A stretch of DNA of 20,891 nt from a virus: positions 1 to 20,891 of IMG/VR virus record IMGVR_UViG_3300002460_000197; one strand, 5' to 3'. The translations under genes and the position numbers were made by a program. Below, in pieces: positions 15,144-20,891 of this stretch. Within the stretch, counting starts at the first letter, position 1; each line of letters opens with the position of its first letter. The notes under the pieces were generated by a model. It worked only from the letters and a program-made list of their open reading frames with translations, made no database searches and was not told the origin of the DNA.

Positions 15144-16720
15144 ATATATTGATTTTGGGTTATTTTATTTCTATTCTTTGAACCATATAAAATCTCAAGT
15201 CTTCGTTGCACATTTAATTCCGCTTGTGATTTTATTTCTGGTCTTGAAAATTCTTTGGGTGCGTTGCGTCTCACTTCATATGCTATGCTTGTGGCAAAAA
15301 TTCTATCATCATTTTTACTACTCATTGCTTCAGGTCGCCCTACTTTATTTCTCACAAATGTCAAACACTCGTTTAAAAAATCTTTGTTTGTCCATATCTC
15401 GGTATAATTATAAAGCATCTTCTGCAACTCCGCAAGTATGTAGGGTCTGGTGCGTTCATCTGTTCTAAAACCCACTTTTGAAGATACTCTGTTGGTTATG
15501 TCGTCTATCGCTTCTCTAAAATATAAATTAGGATAGCCCATTTTGAATAACTCGGTATTAACCCACAAGCCGTCTTTATTCACTTCAATACCCATATACG
15601 CCCAATTATACCACTCACCCAAAGCAAAGGCAATCAAAGTAAGCTCATCGGGTGTTGTCTTACCACACCATTCGGCTACACATTTAAGACTTTGATTATC
15701 TATGACTTCTAGCACACTATTGTCACCTCCCTCAATACCTTCTGCGGTGTCGCCTCCAATAACATAGCTTTTATACTGCTGTGGTAGTTCCCATGTCTTT
15801 AGGTTTCCGTTATTATGCTCTGTGAATTGGTGTAGTTTATCTTTGAGAGCTATAGAGCCAGTATGTAAAGGTTCAGGGGCAATCTTGATGTATTCTATGA
15901 TTTTAGAATTATCAAAGTAAGAGGAACCGCTTGAAATAAAGGCTTCTTCTGCGGTAGCTGGATATTCCTGCATCAACATATTCTTATCCACGAACTCGGA
16001 AGCAATTAAATTAAATTCTTCCTGTGTATAAAATTCTTTCCAACCATAAAATCGTGGCTTGTATCTTATTAGTCCCGCTTTAGCTTGATGCCACATTAGC
16101 TCGTAGTAGTTTCCGTAGCCATTAGCCGTGCTTTCAGAAAATACCCACCCAGAGTTTATATCTACTTGCCGTGCCGTTCCGTCTATAATTTCTTTTGCGG
16201 TCATCTTTTCTGTATCGGGGTAGAAAGCGGATTCAGTAAAGAGTAGTTTTTGTAGCACACCTCCACGCCCTGCTACTCTCGCGCTGGCAGTTCCACAAAA
16301 GAACCTAGCCCCATTTCTTTTAATCACTAATTCGTTTCCATTATCTACACTCCAAATATCTTTTGGTTCAGTTACTTTCCACAGAGAATAGTAGGCAGAT
16401 TCTATAAAAAGTTTGTATCTTTTAGAAAATGTTTTAGTTCCGTCTTCACGATAGCTTATCACTTGTGTTTCAGTAGGATTTTTTTGGGTCATATCGTCTA
16501 CAGCAAAAAGGGCGAGGATTAAAGAAGAAAATCCCTCACGCCTTGCTTTTAAGATTTTTTCTCTTATCGGCACAGATAATCCTTTCTTTTCTATGTTGTA
16601 GTCTCGGCAGAGTTCGTTGTAGTATTTATTTTGAACAGTGTTAAAAACAAAAGGAACTAGCTTACCTTGCTTAGGCTCGTCTATACGCATATTCTCCTCT
16701 ATAAATTTACGGTATTTCAT
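15140..16720 (-). CDS. terL: Large terminase subunit (ATPase-nuclease)
   Basis: The 526-residue protein packages DNA by ATP hydrolysis and cuts the concatemer. The ATPase half has a deviant Walker A (KARREGFSS, residues 58-66), a Walker B-like strand with catalytic Glu (LLFTESAFYP, E164) and a coupling motif (SESTANG, 195-201). EYPATAEEAF at 252-261 is a typical post-ATPase signature. The nuclease half shows GGDTAEG (D324), MGIEVNKDG (E379) and NDDRIFA (D471/D472), matching an RNase H-like metal site. The ATG at 16720 overlaps the preceding gene by 14 nt. A second in-frame ATG at 16690 has GAGGAG 3 nt upstream and may be the true start, giving 516 residues. The small terminase is two genes upstream. 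Confidence 0.92.
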   Translation of the reverse strand: MKYRKFIEENMRIDEPKQGKLVPFVFNTVQNKYYNELCRDYNIEKKGLSVPIREKILKARREGFSSLILALFAVDDMTQKNPTETQVISYREDGTKTFSKRYKLFIESAYYSLWKVTEPKDIWSVDNGNELVIKRNGARFFCGTASARVAGRGGVLQKLLFTESAFYPDTEKMTAKEIIDGTARQVDINSGWVFSESTANGYGNYYELMWHQAKAGLIRYKPRFYGWKEFYTQEEFNLIASEFVDKNMLMQEYPATAEEAFISSGSSYFDNSKIIEYIKIAPEPLHTGSIALKDKLHQFTEHNNGNLKTWELPQQYKSYVIGGDTAEGIEGGDNSVLEVIDNQSLKCVAEWCGKTTPDELTLIAFALGEWYNWAYMGIEVNKDGLWVNTELFKMGYPNLYFREAIDDITNRVSSKVGFRTDERTRPYILAELQKMLYNYTEIWTNKDFLNECLTFVRNKVGRPEAMSSKNDDRIFATSIAYEVRRNAPKEFSRPEIKSQAELNVQRRLEILYGSKNRNKITQNQYI

Positions 16721-16979
16721 TGAGCACTCGTGGTTGGGTCAATTTTATTTCATACCAAAGTATCTTGTATAATTTAGAAAATCTCTTAAATGGAGACACA
16801 ATCTCATAACAAAATCGGTATAAAATACTTTCTGTATCCTTTATATAACTTCTAATCGTCTTATCAGAACATTCCTGACACTCTCCTATAATTTTTGTTA
16901 TAGAATTTTTAGACTCCACGAATGAATTATTACACCTCTTATAATTCCAACATTTAACTTTATTCATATTTTTATTCAT
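16707..16979 (-). CDS. Cys-rich small protein between the terminase genes
   Basis: This 90-residue frame overlaps the small terminase end by 8 nt and the large terminase start by 14 nt. It contains KCWNYKRCNN and later ECQEC, so four Cys in CX5C and CX2C pairs separated by 17 residues suggest a small zinc-ribbon. The C-terminal half is aromatic and basic (RFCYEIVSPFKRFSKLYKILW). Its position suggests it is co-translated with packaging genes, and a role in DNA recognition is possible but unproven. Similar zinc fingers occur in HNH and transcription-related phage proteins. No HNH residues are present here. Confidence 0.55.
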   Translation of the reverse strand: MNKNMNKVKCWNYKRCNNSFVESKNSITKIIGECQECSDKTIRSYIKDTESILYRFCYEIVSPFKRFSKLYKILWYEIKLTQPRVLNEIP

Positions 16980-17415
16980 AATCCTTGAAACGGTTAATAT
17001 TCACCTGCACTGCTGTTGTGGGAGAGTCTTTAGGATAATGCCCCTTTAGCTTAAGTCCTGTTTCCAGATACTTGTGTCGAACAGCATAATCGGGTACAAA
17101 TATGTCTATATGTCCAACGCTACCCACTTCACCTTCATTAACTCCAATAGCCATTCCGCCTATTCCTTGTTGTTTTGTAGCGTCTAGTCCTTCATTTAAA
17201 ACATTGATTAGTTTATCGTCTCTTACTCTTTGCTCTAATAACATTTTCCATCCCTTTGTTTTAGTTAAAGAAATTGGAACAGTGGCTGAAATTGGAGAAT
17301 ACCCTGCATCAATCATTGCTTTTTTCATAGTTACTCCCTCTACTACTGCATTAAATACTTTTTTCATTCTTTCTTTAGGTGCTACTTTATATTCTTTTCC
17401 TCTGTTTTTAGACAT
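16972..17415 (-). CDS. terS: Small terminase subunit
   Basis: I start at the ATG at 17415 directly after the upstream stop, giving 147 residues (MSKNRGKEYKVAPKERMKK). Upstream codons in frame run over the neighbouring gene. The N-terminal half contains VVEGVTMKKAMIDAGYSPISA, the helix-turn-helix of small terminases that recognises the packaging site. This is followed by TKTKGWKMLLEQRVRDDKLINVLNEGL, a pattern common in such proteins. The C-terminal part (FVPDYAVRHKYLETGLKLKG and NINRFKDYE) is also typical and would form the oligomer core and the TerL contact. It lies two genes before terL. The family call rests on motifs and order. Confidence 0.78.
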   Translation of the reverse strand: MSKNRGKEYKVAPKERMKKVFNAVVEGVTMKKAMIDAGYSPISATVPISLTKTKGWKMLLEQRVRDDKLINVLNEGLDATKQQGIGGMAIGVNEGEVGSVGHIDIFVPDYAVRHKYLETGLKLKGHYPKDSPTTAVQVNINRFKDYE

Positions 17416-17416
17416 A

Positions 17417-17698
17417 TTATTGTTTAAAATCACAAGTAAATTTAGTTGTGTTATATTTTGACAATAAAACACTCAATTCATTGAGAAAACTTTTTTGTGT
17501 TTCACCTTGCCCATCTAGTGTTGCTACTCTAAAGGTTACAGAATAATTAAAGCGAGATTTGTCTTCACTAGCCTCTTGTTTTTGAATAGATAACAGTTCA
17601 ACTTGAGACTTTAAAGAATCAACTTGTTTGGCAATTTTTATTAAGAAGTCTGGACCTATTTCAGTTTTTTGGGTTTTTTTTGACATACTAGAGTTCAA
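17417..17698 (-). CDS. Hypothetical small helical protein (93 aa)
   Basis: The product has a helical N-terminal half (DFLIKIAKQVDSLKSQVELLS) and then a beta/alpha half (FNYSVTFRVATLDGQGETQ with KSFLNELSVLLSKY). It overlaps the previous gene's end by 11 nt and its stop is 1 nt before the small terminase ATG, so it belongs to the same operon. No motif or membrane segment is seen. The function is unknown. Confidence 0.6.
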   Translation of the reverse strand: MNSSMSKKTQKTEIGPDFLIKIAKQVDSLKSQVELLSIQKQEASEDKSRFNYSVTFRVATLDGQGETQKSFLNELSVLLSKYNTTKFTCDFKQ

Positions 17699-17975
17699 TT
17701 CTGTTTAATAAATCATTTAATCTTTCTTCTAGACTTTGGATTTTATCGTGGATTTTATTTATGTTTTGGGCAAGGTTTGTTTCGTATGGGGTATCGCCTT
17801 GCTCTTTCTCTTTCGTTTCGGTAGGTCTGTTATTTCTTACTACTCCCGTTAATCTTGCTTCTATTGCTTCTACTGATTGAGTAAGACATTCTACCGCTTT
17901 TGACAAATTGTTCATCACTTTGCTTATTTCAGTTTCTTTTTTTGTAACAGCACCAACTTTGTATTCTGAATCCAT
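17688..17975 (-). CDS. Hypothetical coiled-coil protein (95 aa)
   Basis: This 95-residue protein has two heptad-like stretches at about residues 15-45 (EISKVMNNLSKAVECLTQSV) and 70-93 (NINKIHDKIQSLEERLNDLLN), joined by a polar linker rich in Asn, Arg and Glu. There is no signal or transmembrane segment. It is preceded by the membrane-anchored 80-residue gene with a 7-nt gap. A helical adaptor or antirepressor-like oligomer is possible, but I cannot assign it. Confidence 0.62.
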   Translation of the reverse strand: MDSEYKVGAVTKKETEISKVMNNLSKAVECLTQSVEAIEARLTGVVRNNRPTETKEKEQGDTPYETNLAQNINKIHDKIQSLEERLNDLLNRIEL

Positions 17976-17982
17976 ATATTTT

Positions 17983-18225
17983 TTAAATTAAATCTTGTAA
18001 TGGGGTATCTCGACCTTTTCGTCTATTCTCCGCAATTATCTGCTCCCGAGCTTCGTCCGCGTCGCTTTCCGCTTCTATGATAAATCCTTTGGGTTTCGGG
18101 CCTTTGGCTTCAATCTGCTTGCTTATAATTTCCACTTTGTGTTCTATCACTCTACGGAAGTAAGTCAGGGTTGCCACTATGAGGATTGCGATGAGCAGTC
18201 CGAGTATAATTCCTAGATATATCAT
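17983..18225 (-). CDS. Single-pass membrane protein, unknown function
   Basis: The 80-residue product has one strongly hydrophobic helix at residues 3-24 (LGIILGLLIAILIVATLTYF). This is followed by arginines and a long polar, charged tail ending GRDTPLQDLI, so the tail probably faces the cytoplasm. The start ATG overlaps the stop of a 24-residue frame as ATGA. Small one-span proteins of this type occur in phage lysis cassettes (holin or spanin-like), but no lysozyme or lipobox is seen nearby and no such role is claimed. Confidence 0.62.
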   Translation of the reverse strand: MIYLGIILGLLIAILIVATLTYFRRVIEHKVEIISKQIEAKGPKPKGFIIEAESDADEAREQIIAENRRKGRDTPLQDLI

Positions 18226-18296
18226 ACTTTATTTTTGTTAATTTTTAACCATAATCTAGCGACCACATCTTCAACACTTTCATTAAAAACTGTCAT
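18222..18296 (-). CDS. Very small hypothetical protein (24 aa)
   Basis: A 24-residue frame, MTVFNESVEDVVARLWLKIN then KNKV, is coupled to the following membrane gene by an ATGA overlap and starts 2 nt after the stop of the preceding 27-residue frame. The packing supports translation; it could also be a coupling leader for the downstream gene. No function is recognised. Confidence 0.4.
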   Translation of the reverse strand: MTVFNESVEDVVARLWLKINKNKV

Positions 18297-18298
18297 CG

Positions 18299-18382
18299 TT
18301 AATACTTTAGTTGCTTTTGCAGTCCATTTTCAAAGTCTACCTCTTGTGCCTTGATTTCTTCGGGTGTTGGTTGTTTTTCCAT
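18299..18382 (-). CDS. Very small hypothetical protein (27 aa)
   Basis: The frame reads MEKQPTPEEIKAQEVDFENG and ends QKQLKY. It begins 5 nt after the stop of the KGG-motif gene and ends 2 nt before the 24-residue frame. The polar, Glu-rich composition and tight packing are like other real phage mini-proteins, but no ribosome site or family is visible. Confidence 0.42.
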   Translation of the reverse strand: MEKQPTPEEIKAQEVDFENGLQKQLKY

Positions 18383-18387
18383 AAAAA

Positions 18388-18543
18388 TTATTCTTTATTT
18401 TTAATTTTTTTCCAACGGGCATTACTGCCTTTTTTACCTATTTCGCTCATGTGTTTTCTGTCTTTAAACACAGCAAGACCACCTTTACGGCCAAAGGCAG
18501 AGGCGGCTTCTGATACGAGATTGTTTCTAAGTTTTGTTTTCAT
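18388..18543 (-). CDS. KGG-motif small basic protein
   Basis: This 51-residue protein contains AFGRKGGLAVFKDRKHMSEI and GKKGSNARWKK. It matches the two-half pattern of the KGG (stress-induced, Con-10/GsiB-like) motif, in which an RKGG turn precedes a 'hhEIGKKG' helix and a basic ARW end. Such motifs occur in bacterial stress proteins and in many small phage or plasmid proteins of unknown role. The high Lys/Arg content could allow nucleic-acid binding. It lies downstream of one copy of the 22-bp leader repeat, at a 70-nt distance. Confidence 0.62.
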   Translation of the reverse strand: MKTKLRNNLVSEAASAFGRKGGLAVFKDRKHMSEIGKKGSNARWKKIKNKE

Positions 18544-18613
18544 ACTTACATTTTATCACGGACGGTTGATATCTGTAATGGTTTAGATGTGGATAACTCA
18601 CATTCTCTTTCAC

Positions 18614-18635
18614 TTCTCCTCTAATTAACTAATAA
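18614..18635 (-). repeat. 22-bp leader repeat, copy 1
   Basis: This sequence is identical over 22 bp to 19725..19746. On the minus strand it reads TTATTAGTTAATTAG followed by AGGAGAA, so it carries a strong Shine-Dalgarno. In this copy the next ATG is followed at once by TGA, and a GTG lies only 2 nt after AGGAG, so which start it serves is unclear. Confidence 0.7.
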
Positions 18636-18644
18636 TTTCTTTAA

Positions 18645-18911
18645 TCATAATAGGAGAAAATCTTTTTTAATAAATCCTCTTTTAAGTAGTTTTAGTATTT
18701 CTTCTACCTCGGCGATTTTAAGGTTCGGTGGTTCTGTAAAGAATTGTAAAAACGGGGGTTCGTCTTCTAAAAACTTTACACAAATTCGGCAAAGTTCTAC
18801 ATCTTCATATACACTTGGGGCAAAACCAGGGATACCCTTTACATCTTTATATAGAATTATATCATACCTTGTTCCCCTTATGTTGTTTTCTTGTCTATAT
18901 TCTTTCTTCAT
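18645..18911 (-). CDS. Hypothetical protein (88 aa)
   Basis: The product begins MKKEYRQENNIRGTRYDIIL and contains ELCRICVKFLEDEPPFLQFF and EEILKLLKRGFIKKDFLLL. It is a compact alpha/beta sequence with no membrane signal and two Cys in CRIC. The context GAAGAAGATATG has a purine-rich GAAGAAG just before the ATG that could serve as a weak ribosome site. It follows the methyltransferase gene and precedes the KGG cluster. The function is unknown. Confidence 0.62.
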   Translation of the reverse strand: MKKEYRQENNIRGTRYDIILYKDVKGIPGFAPSVYEDVELCRICVKFLEDEPPFLQFFTEPPNLKIAEVEEILKLLKRGFIKKDFLLL

Positions 18912-18949
18912 ATCTTCTTCTCTTTCATTATCTTAATCATAATATAGGG

Positions 18950-19471
18950 TTAGAGTTCCACAAATGTTAATTCTTTTCCTATATTTAAGCCGTGCGTGAA
19001 CCAAGCGGAGGCGAACCAAGCACTACTTTTTTCTATTTTATTCGGTGTTTCAAAATTTATTCGCTTATCAAAAAATATAACTTCAAGTCCGTGTTTCTTA
19101 AAAAGTTCTTGCCGTTTTTTTGTTTCAAAAGTGGTGAGTGGTAAAAGAAGCGCGAACGGCTTTCCTAAATTATAACACCTTTCAAGAAATTTCTGCTTGA
19201 TAGAAAATGGCGGATTTGTTATAATGCAATCAAATACTTTACTTGGAGTATCAGTTAAAAAATCTCTAAAAGGTTCATTTCCATAATCAACATATAAATC
19301 AGAACCCACAACATTAAATCCTTTGTCCGCCAATTCTTTAACAAGATTTCCTTTTCCACAAGCACATTCCCAGATAGTCCATTCCTTTTTTAGATAAGGC
19401 AAAAGTGGCTTTAACGCTTCAGGCGGAGTTTGAAAATCATTACTATTTCCTTGTTTTAATGGAGGTTTCAT
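18950..19471 (-). CDS. Compact N6-adenine-type DNA methyltransferase
   Basis: The 173-residue protein has the class I SAM-dependent fold motifs. NDFQTPPEAL (residues 11-20) is the usual motif X context. ECACGKGNL (35-43) is the SAM-binding motif I, GSDLY (56-60) a probable acidic loop, and TNPPFS (85-90) the NPPY-type catalytic motif IV of amino-methyltransferases acting on adenine. The whole enzyme is only 173 residues and no separate target-recognition domain is visible. It may therefore recognise a short site or modify another nucleic acid. It has no obvious restriction partner. Phage orphan methyltransferases often protect the phage DNA from host restriction, but the substrate is not shown by sequence. 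Confidence 0.75.
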   Translation of the reverse strand: MKPPLKQGNSNDFQTPPEALKPLLPYLKKEWTIWECACGKGNLVKELADKGFNVVGSDLYVDYGNEPFRDFLTDTPSKVFDCIITNPPFSIKQKFLERCYNLGKPFALLLPLTTFETKKRQELFKKHGLEVIFFDKRINFETPNKIEKSSAWFASAWFTHGLNIGKELTFVEL

Positions 19472-19507
19472 AACATATTATTAACTAATAATCTTGTATT
19501 GATGTGG

Positions 19508-19720
19508 CTAAAGATTAACAATCAACCATCCTATTGCTCTAAATGGATACCATAGGGGCGATGAAAGTTCTACTACTGCGACCGTTCCATATCCCATTTC
19601 TTCACAGTCGCAAGGAAAATCCTCACCATATAAACTTTTGGCATAAGAAAATCCGCCCACTAAAGAACCAACTATCCAAACTGCTATAAAACCCTTGATA
19701 AACATTTTTTTATATTTCAT
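19508..19720 (-). CDS. Small membrane or exported protein
   Basis: The 70-residue protein starts MKYKKMFIKGFIAVWIVGSL, a basic N-terminus followed by a hydrophobic core to about residue 25 and then GFSYAKS, consistent with a signal anchor or signal peptide. The remainder has CDC in DFPCDCEEMGYG and a hydrophobic C-terminus (WYPFRAIGWLIVNL) that could be a second membrane segment. No lipobox is evident. The ATG is preceded at 6 nt by AGGAG within the second copy of the 22-bp leader, the clearest ribosome site in the window. The function is unknown; a superinfection-exclusion or lysis role is conjecture. Confidence 0.62.
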   Translation of the reverse strand: MKYKKMFIKGFIAVWIVGSLVGGFSYAKSLYGEDFPCDCEEMGYGTVAVVELSSPLWYPFRAIGWLIVNL

Positions 19721-19724
19721 ACAT

Positions 19725-19746
19725 TTCTCCTCTAATTAACTAATAA
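19725..19746 (-). repeat. 22-bp leader repeat, copy 2 with ribosome site
   Basis: The copy is identical to 18614..18635 and ends 5 nt before the membrane-protein ATG, with AGGAG ideally placed. A shorter 11-bp part (TTATTAGTTAA, 19481..19491) lies before the methyltransferase gene. The repeats may carry a shared translational or transcription signal. Confidence 0.72.
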
Positions 19747-19789
19747 CTTAAATTCTTGTTGATATATGTTTGTAGTCTGCCCCATTGAG

Positions 19790-20044
19790 TTAAGAATACG
19801 TGGTTTTTAAATCTCCATTCGTAGCATTTTGATTGTTTGTCGTAAGAATGTCTCGTGCCAACTTCTCTGGCCAGTAAAAACCAAAGTATGGAGCCGTGCC
19901 GTTTCTTGATTCTATTTCTGTAGTGCAGGGATTGATGTGGCTAAAAGCGGATTGAATGGACTTGTAGCTAACAGGGTTTTTATACCTATCTGCCTTATTG
20001 ATTATTCGGCAGTATCCTTCAATCACGCTTTTTAGCAACACCAA
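19790..20044 (-). CDS. Hypothetical protein (84 aa), non-ATG start
   Basis: The frame from a TTG at 20044 gives MVLLKSVIEGYCRIINKADR, and no ATG occurs early in frame; GTG at 20041 and TTG at 20038 are alternatives. It contains SYKSIQSAFSHINPCTTEIE and APYFGFYWPEKLARDIL. No family, signal or membrane span is recognised. Its first codon is 7 nt after the stop of the previous gene, supporting translation in the same unit. The start is uncertain. Confidence 0.5.
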   Translation of the reverse strand: MVLLKSVIEGYCRIINKADRYKNPVSYKSIQSAFSHINPCTTEIESRNGTAPYFGFYWPEKLARDILTTNNQNATNGDLKTTYS

Positions 20045-20051
20045 TCTTACT

Positions 20052-20279
20052 TTACTTTATCCGACCTTTGATAAAATTCTTTTCAACTACAATTATTATT
20101 TTCTTTAAAAGTTCCACATACTCTTCGGGAGTTCGCCATTTTTCTTTGTAGTATTCTACTTTGATGGCATCTCGGTCAGGCACATTTTCTTCTTGAATAA
20201 TAGTAATGCTTTCCAGTTCACTGTTAACGTTTATATTAATTGCGTAATGTGATTCGTATTTTAATTTGTCTTTTCCCAT
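20052..20279 (-). CDS. Hypothetical protein (75 aa)
   Basis: The product has a beta-rich N-terminus (HYAININVNSELESITIIQE) and a helical end (WRTPEEYVELLKKIIIVVEK). This beta-beta-alpha arrangement with charged ends is common in small phage regulatory or structural proteins, but no family is identifiable. The ATG context AGTATATG lacks a Shine-Dalgarno. It starts 16 nt after the HNH gene stop. Confidence 0.6.
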   Translation of the reverse strand: MGKDKLKYESHYAININVNSELESITIIQEENVPDRDAIKVEYYKEKWRTPEEYVELLKKIIIVVEKNFIKGRIK

Positions 20280-20295
20280 ATACTATTACTTTTGG

Positions 20296-20787
20296 TTAGG
20301 TTTTTAAAAACTCGTCTAACTGTTCTTTGGTGTTATTTTTATATCCATACTTTTTATGGAATACCCTATGAGTTTCTGCCGTCAAGGTAATACCATTCTC
20401 AATACTCGTTCTTAGTTCAGGATAATCAGCAAAGTTGTGAATATGATGGACTATAAGTTTCCCTCCATTTTGTCCTGTTTTTTGGCAAGTAAAACGGTCT
20501 CTTTCTAAAACTGCCTTATGCCACAACCGAAGCTCTAACGACTTCCTTATCTTTTTGTGTAAAGGCTTAACTCCTCCTTTCCACCAAACCGATTTAGCTC
20601 CTTTGTGTGCTTCTGATAATCTTTGTCTGTGATAAACACTAAGTTTTCGCCCAGTTCTTCGTGCTATGGCTTCAGGAGAATGTTTTAAACCTTTACAGGA
20701 AGCACTTATCTTTTTCTTGGTTTCTTCTGTGTGTTTTTTATGTGGGAATATACCCGAACCAACAGACTTTTTTCCTTTTTGTGGCAT
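20296..20787 (-). CDS. NUMOD3/HNH homing-type endonuclease
   Basis: The 163-residue protein begins with a basic N-terminus and two NUMOD3-like DNA-binding repeats, HTEETKKKISASCKG (residues 19-33) and HRQRLSEAHKGAKSVWWKGG (53-72). The C-terminal nuclease shows RFTCQKTG (98-105), LIVHHIHNF (111-119), ENGITL (130-135) and ETHRVFH (138-144), the His-Asn-His pattern that makes a beta-beta-alpha metal finger. Only one Cys of the usual pair is present. Such proteins act as free-standing phage homing endonucleases and nick or cut DNA near their own gene. It stands between unknown genes with no flanking intron visible, so I treat it as free-standing. An extended -10 promoter precedes it. Confidence 0.85.
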   Translation of the reverse strand: MPQKGKKSVGSGIFPHKKHTEETKKKISASCKGLKHSPEAIARRTGRKLSVYHRQRLSEAHKGAKSVWWKGGVKPLHKKIRKSLELRLWHKAVLERDRFTCQKTGQNGGKLIVHHIHNFADYPELRTSIENGITLTAETHRVFHKKYGYKNNTKEQLDEFLKT

Positions 20788-20793
20788 ATAGAT

Positions 20794-20802
20794 ATTATAT
20801 CA
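20794..20802 (-). promoter_or_regulatory. Extended -10 promoter before the HNH gene
   Basis: TGATATAAT on the minus strand is a perfect extended -10 element. It ends 6 nt before the HNH ATG, so the transcript would be leaderless or nearly so. No convincing -35 box lies 17 nt upstream, as is allowed for extended -10 promoters. Confidence 0.4.
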
Positions 20803-20805
20803 CTT

Positions 20806-20891
20806 TCATACCCGTTTCTTTAAAATGTTTTTAATAATACATTCTATTGCGAAGTTAAATCCCTTTATTTTATCAGGCGTATCTATCCATT
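20806..20891 (-). CDS. C-terminal end of an upstream gene (cut by window edge)
   Basis: In the frame ending with TGA at 20806, the last codons read WIDTPDKIKGFNFAIECIIK and end NILKKRV. No stop occurs before the window edge. The sequence looks protein-like, but only 27 residues are visible and no family can be named. Confidence 0.5.
   Translation of the reverse strand, partial: WIDTPDKIKGFNFAIECIIKNILKKRV

Noticed and set aside
18311-18586. Plus-strand frame of 91 codons over the mini-gene region
   Set aside because: The minus-strand KGG gene and two neighbours explain the region better, and the plus-strand product is only Phe/Leu-rich antisense.
18527-18613. 28-codon frame from GTG directly after the AGGAG of leader copy 1
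   Set aside because: The ribosome site is only 2 nt from the GTG and the peptide shows no motif. It remains possible but unsupported.
1-20891. Alternative genetic code (TGA recoded)
   Set aside because: TGA ends several genes in normal ATGA overlaps, and no gene family is interrupted by in-frame TGA other than at the intron.
1-20891. CRISPR arrays, IS elements, tRNA genes
   Set aside because: I saw no regularly spaced repeats, transposase frames or complete tRNA cloverleaf on either strand.

Overview
The window looks like about half of the genome of a tailed double-stranded DNA bacteriophage. It is AT-rich (roughly 35-40% G+C by eye), and every gene I accept is on the minus strand, so transcription runs from high to low coordinates. 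Genes are tightly packed, with several ATGA or TAATG stop/start overlaps. TGA, TAA and TAG all behave as stops. No host gene, integrase or tRNA is visible. Most genes lack a Shine-Dalgarno sequence and start in an A/T-rich context; a few have clear AGGAG or GGAG sites. The host cannot be named from this.

In the direction of transcription, the right end (20.9-18.2 kb) holds small accessory or regulatory genes. These are the tail of an unknown gene, a NUMOD3/HNH endonuclease, several unknown small proteins, a compact NPPF-type DNA methyltransferase, a membrane peptide, and three very small genes including a KGG-motif protein. Next (18.2-15.1 kb) come a small membrane-anchored protein, two short helical proteins, the small terminase, a Cys-rich peptide and the large terminase. 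The portal (14.9-12.8 kb), five small unknown proteins, an acidic scaffold-like protein, a capsid decoration-like protein and the major capsid protein follow. The left third carries a 1038-residue repetitive beta-structural virion protein, a 109-residue protein, a coiled-coil protein, a neck-adaptor-like protein with an N-terminal FN3-like domain, a P22 gp10-like beta-propeller neck protein and the start of a tail fibre. No tape-measure gene is seen in the window, and the adaptor plus propeller pair suggests a short-tailed (podovirus-like) particle.

The main discovery is that the major capsid gene is interrupted by a 741-nt group I intron (7993..8733) that encodes a LAGLIDADG homing endonuclease. 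P1 with its U.G pair, P3, P5, P7, P8, P9 and a P10 guide can all be drawn. The predicted splice joins the two exons in frame to give a 331-residue capsid protein. The endonuclease stop codon lies inside the intron's P7 strand.

The capsid operon also has likely RNA regulation. Stem-loops with the same GTTGGAG loop but different stems precede the decoration and capsid genes. A terminator that can be drawn against a competing antiterminator precedes the scaffold gene. A 22-bp repeated leader with a strong ribosome site is found in the early region.
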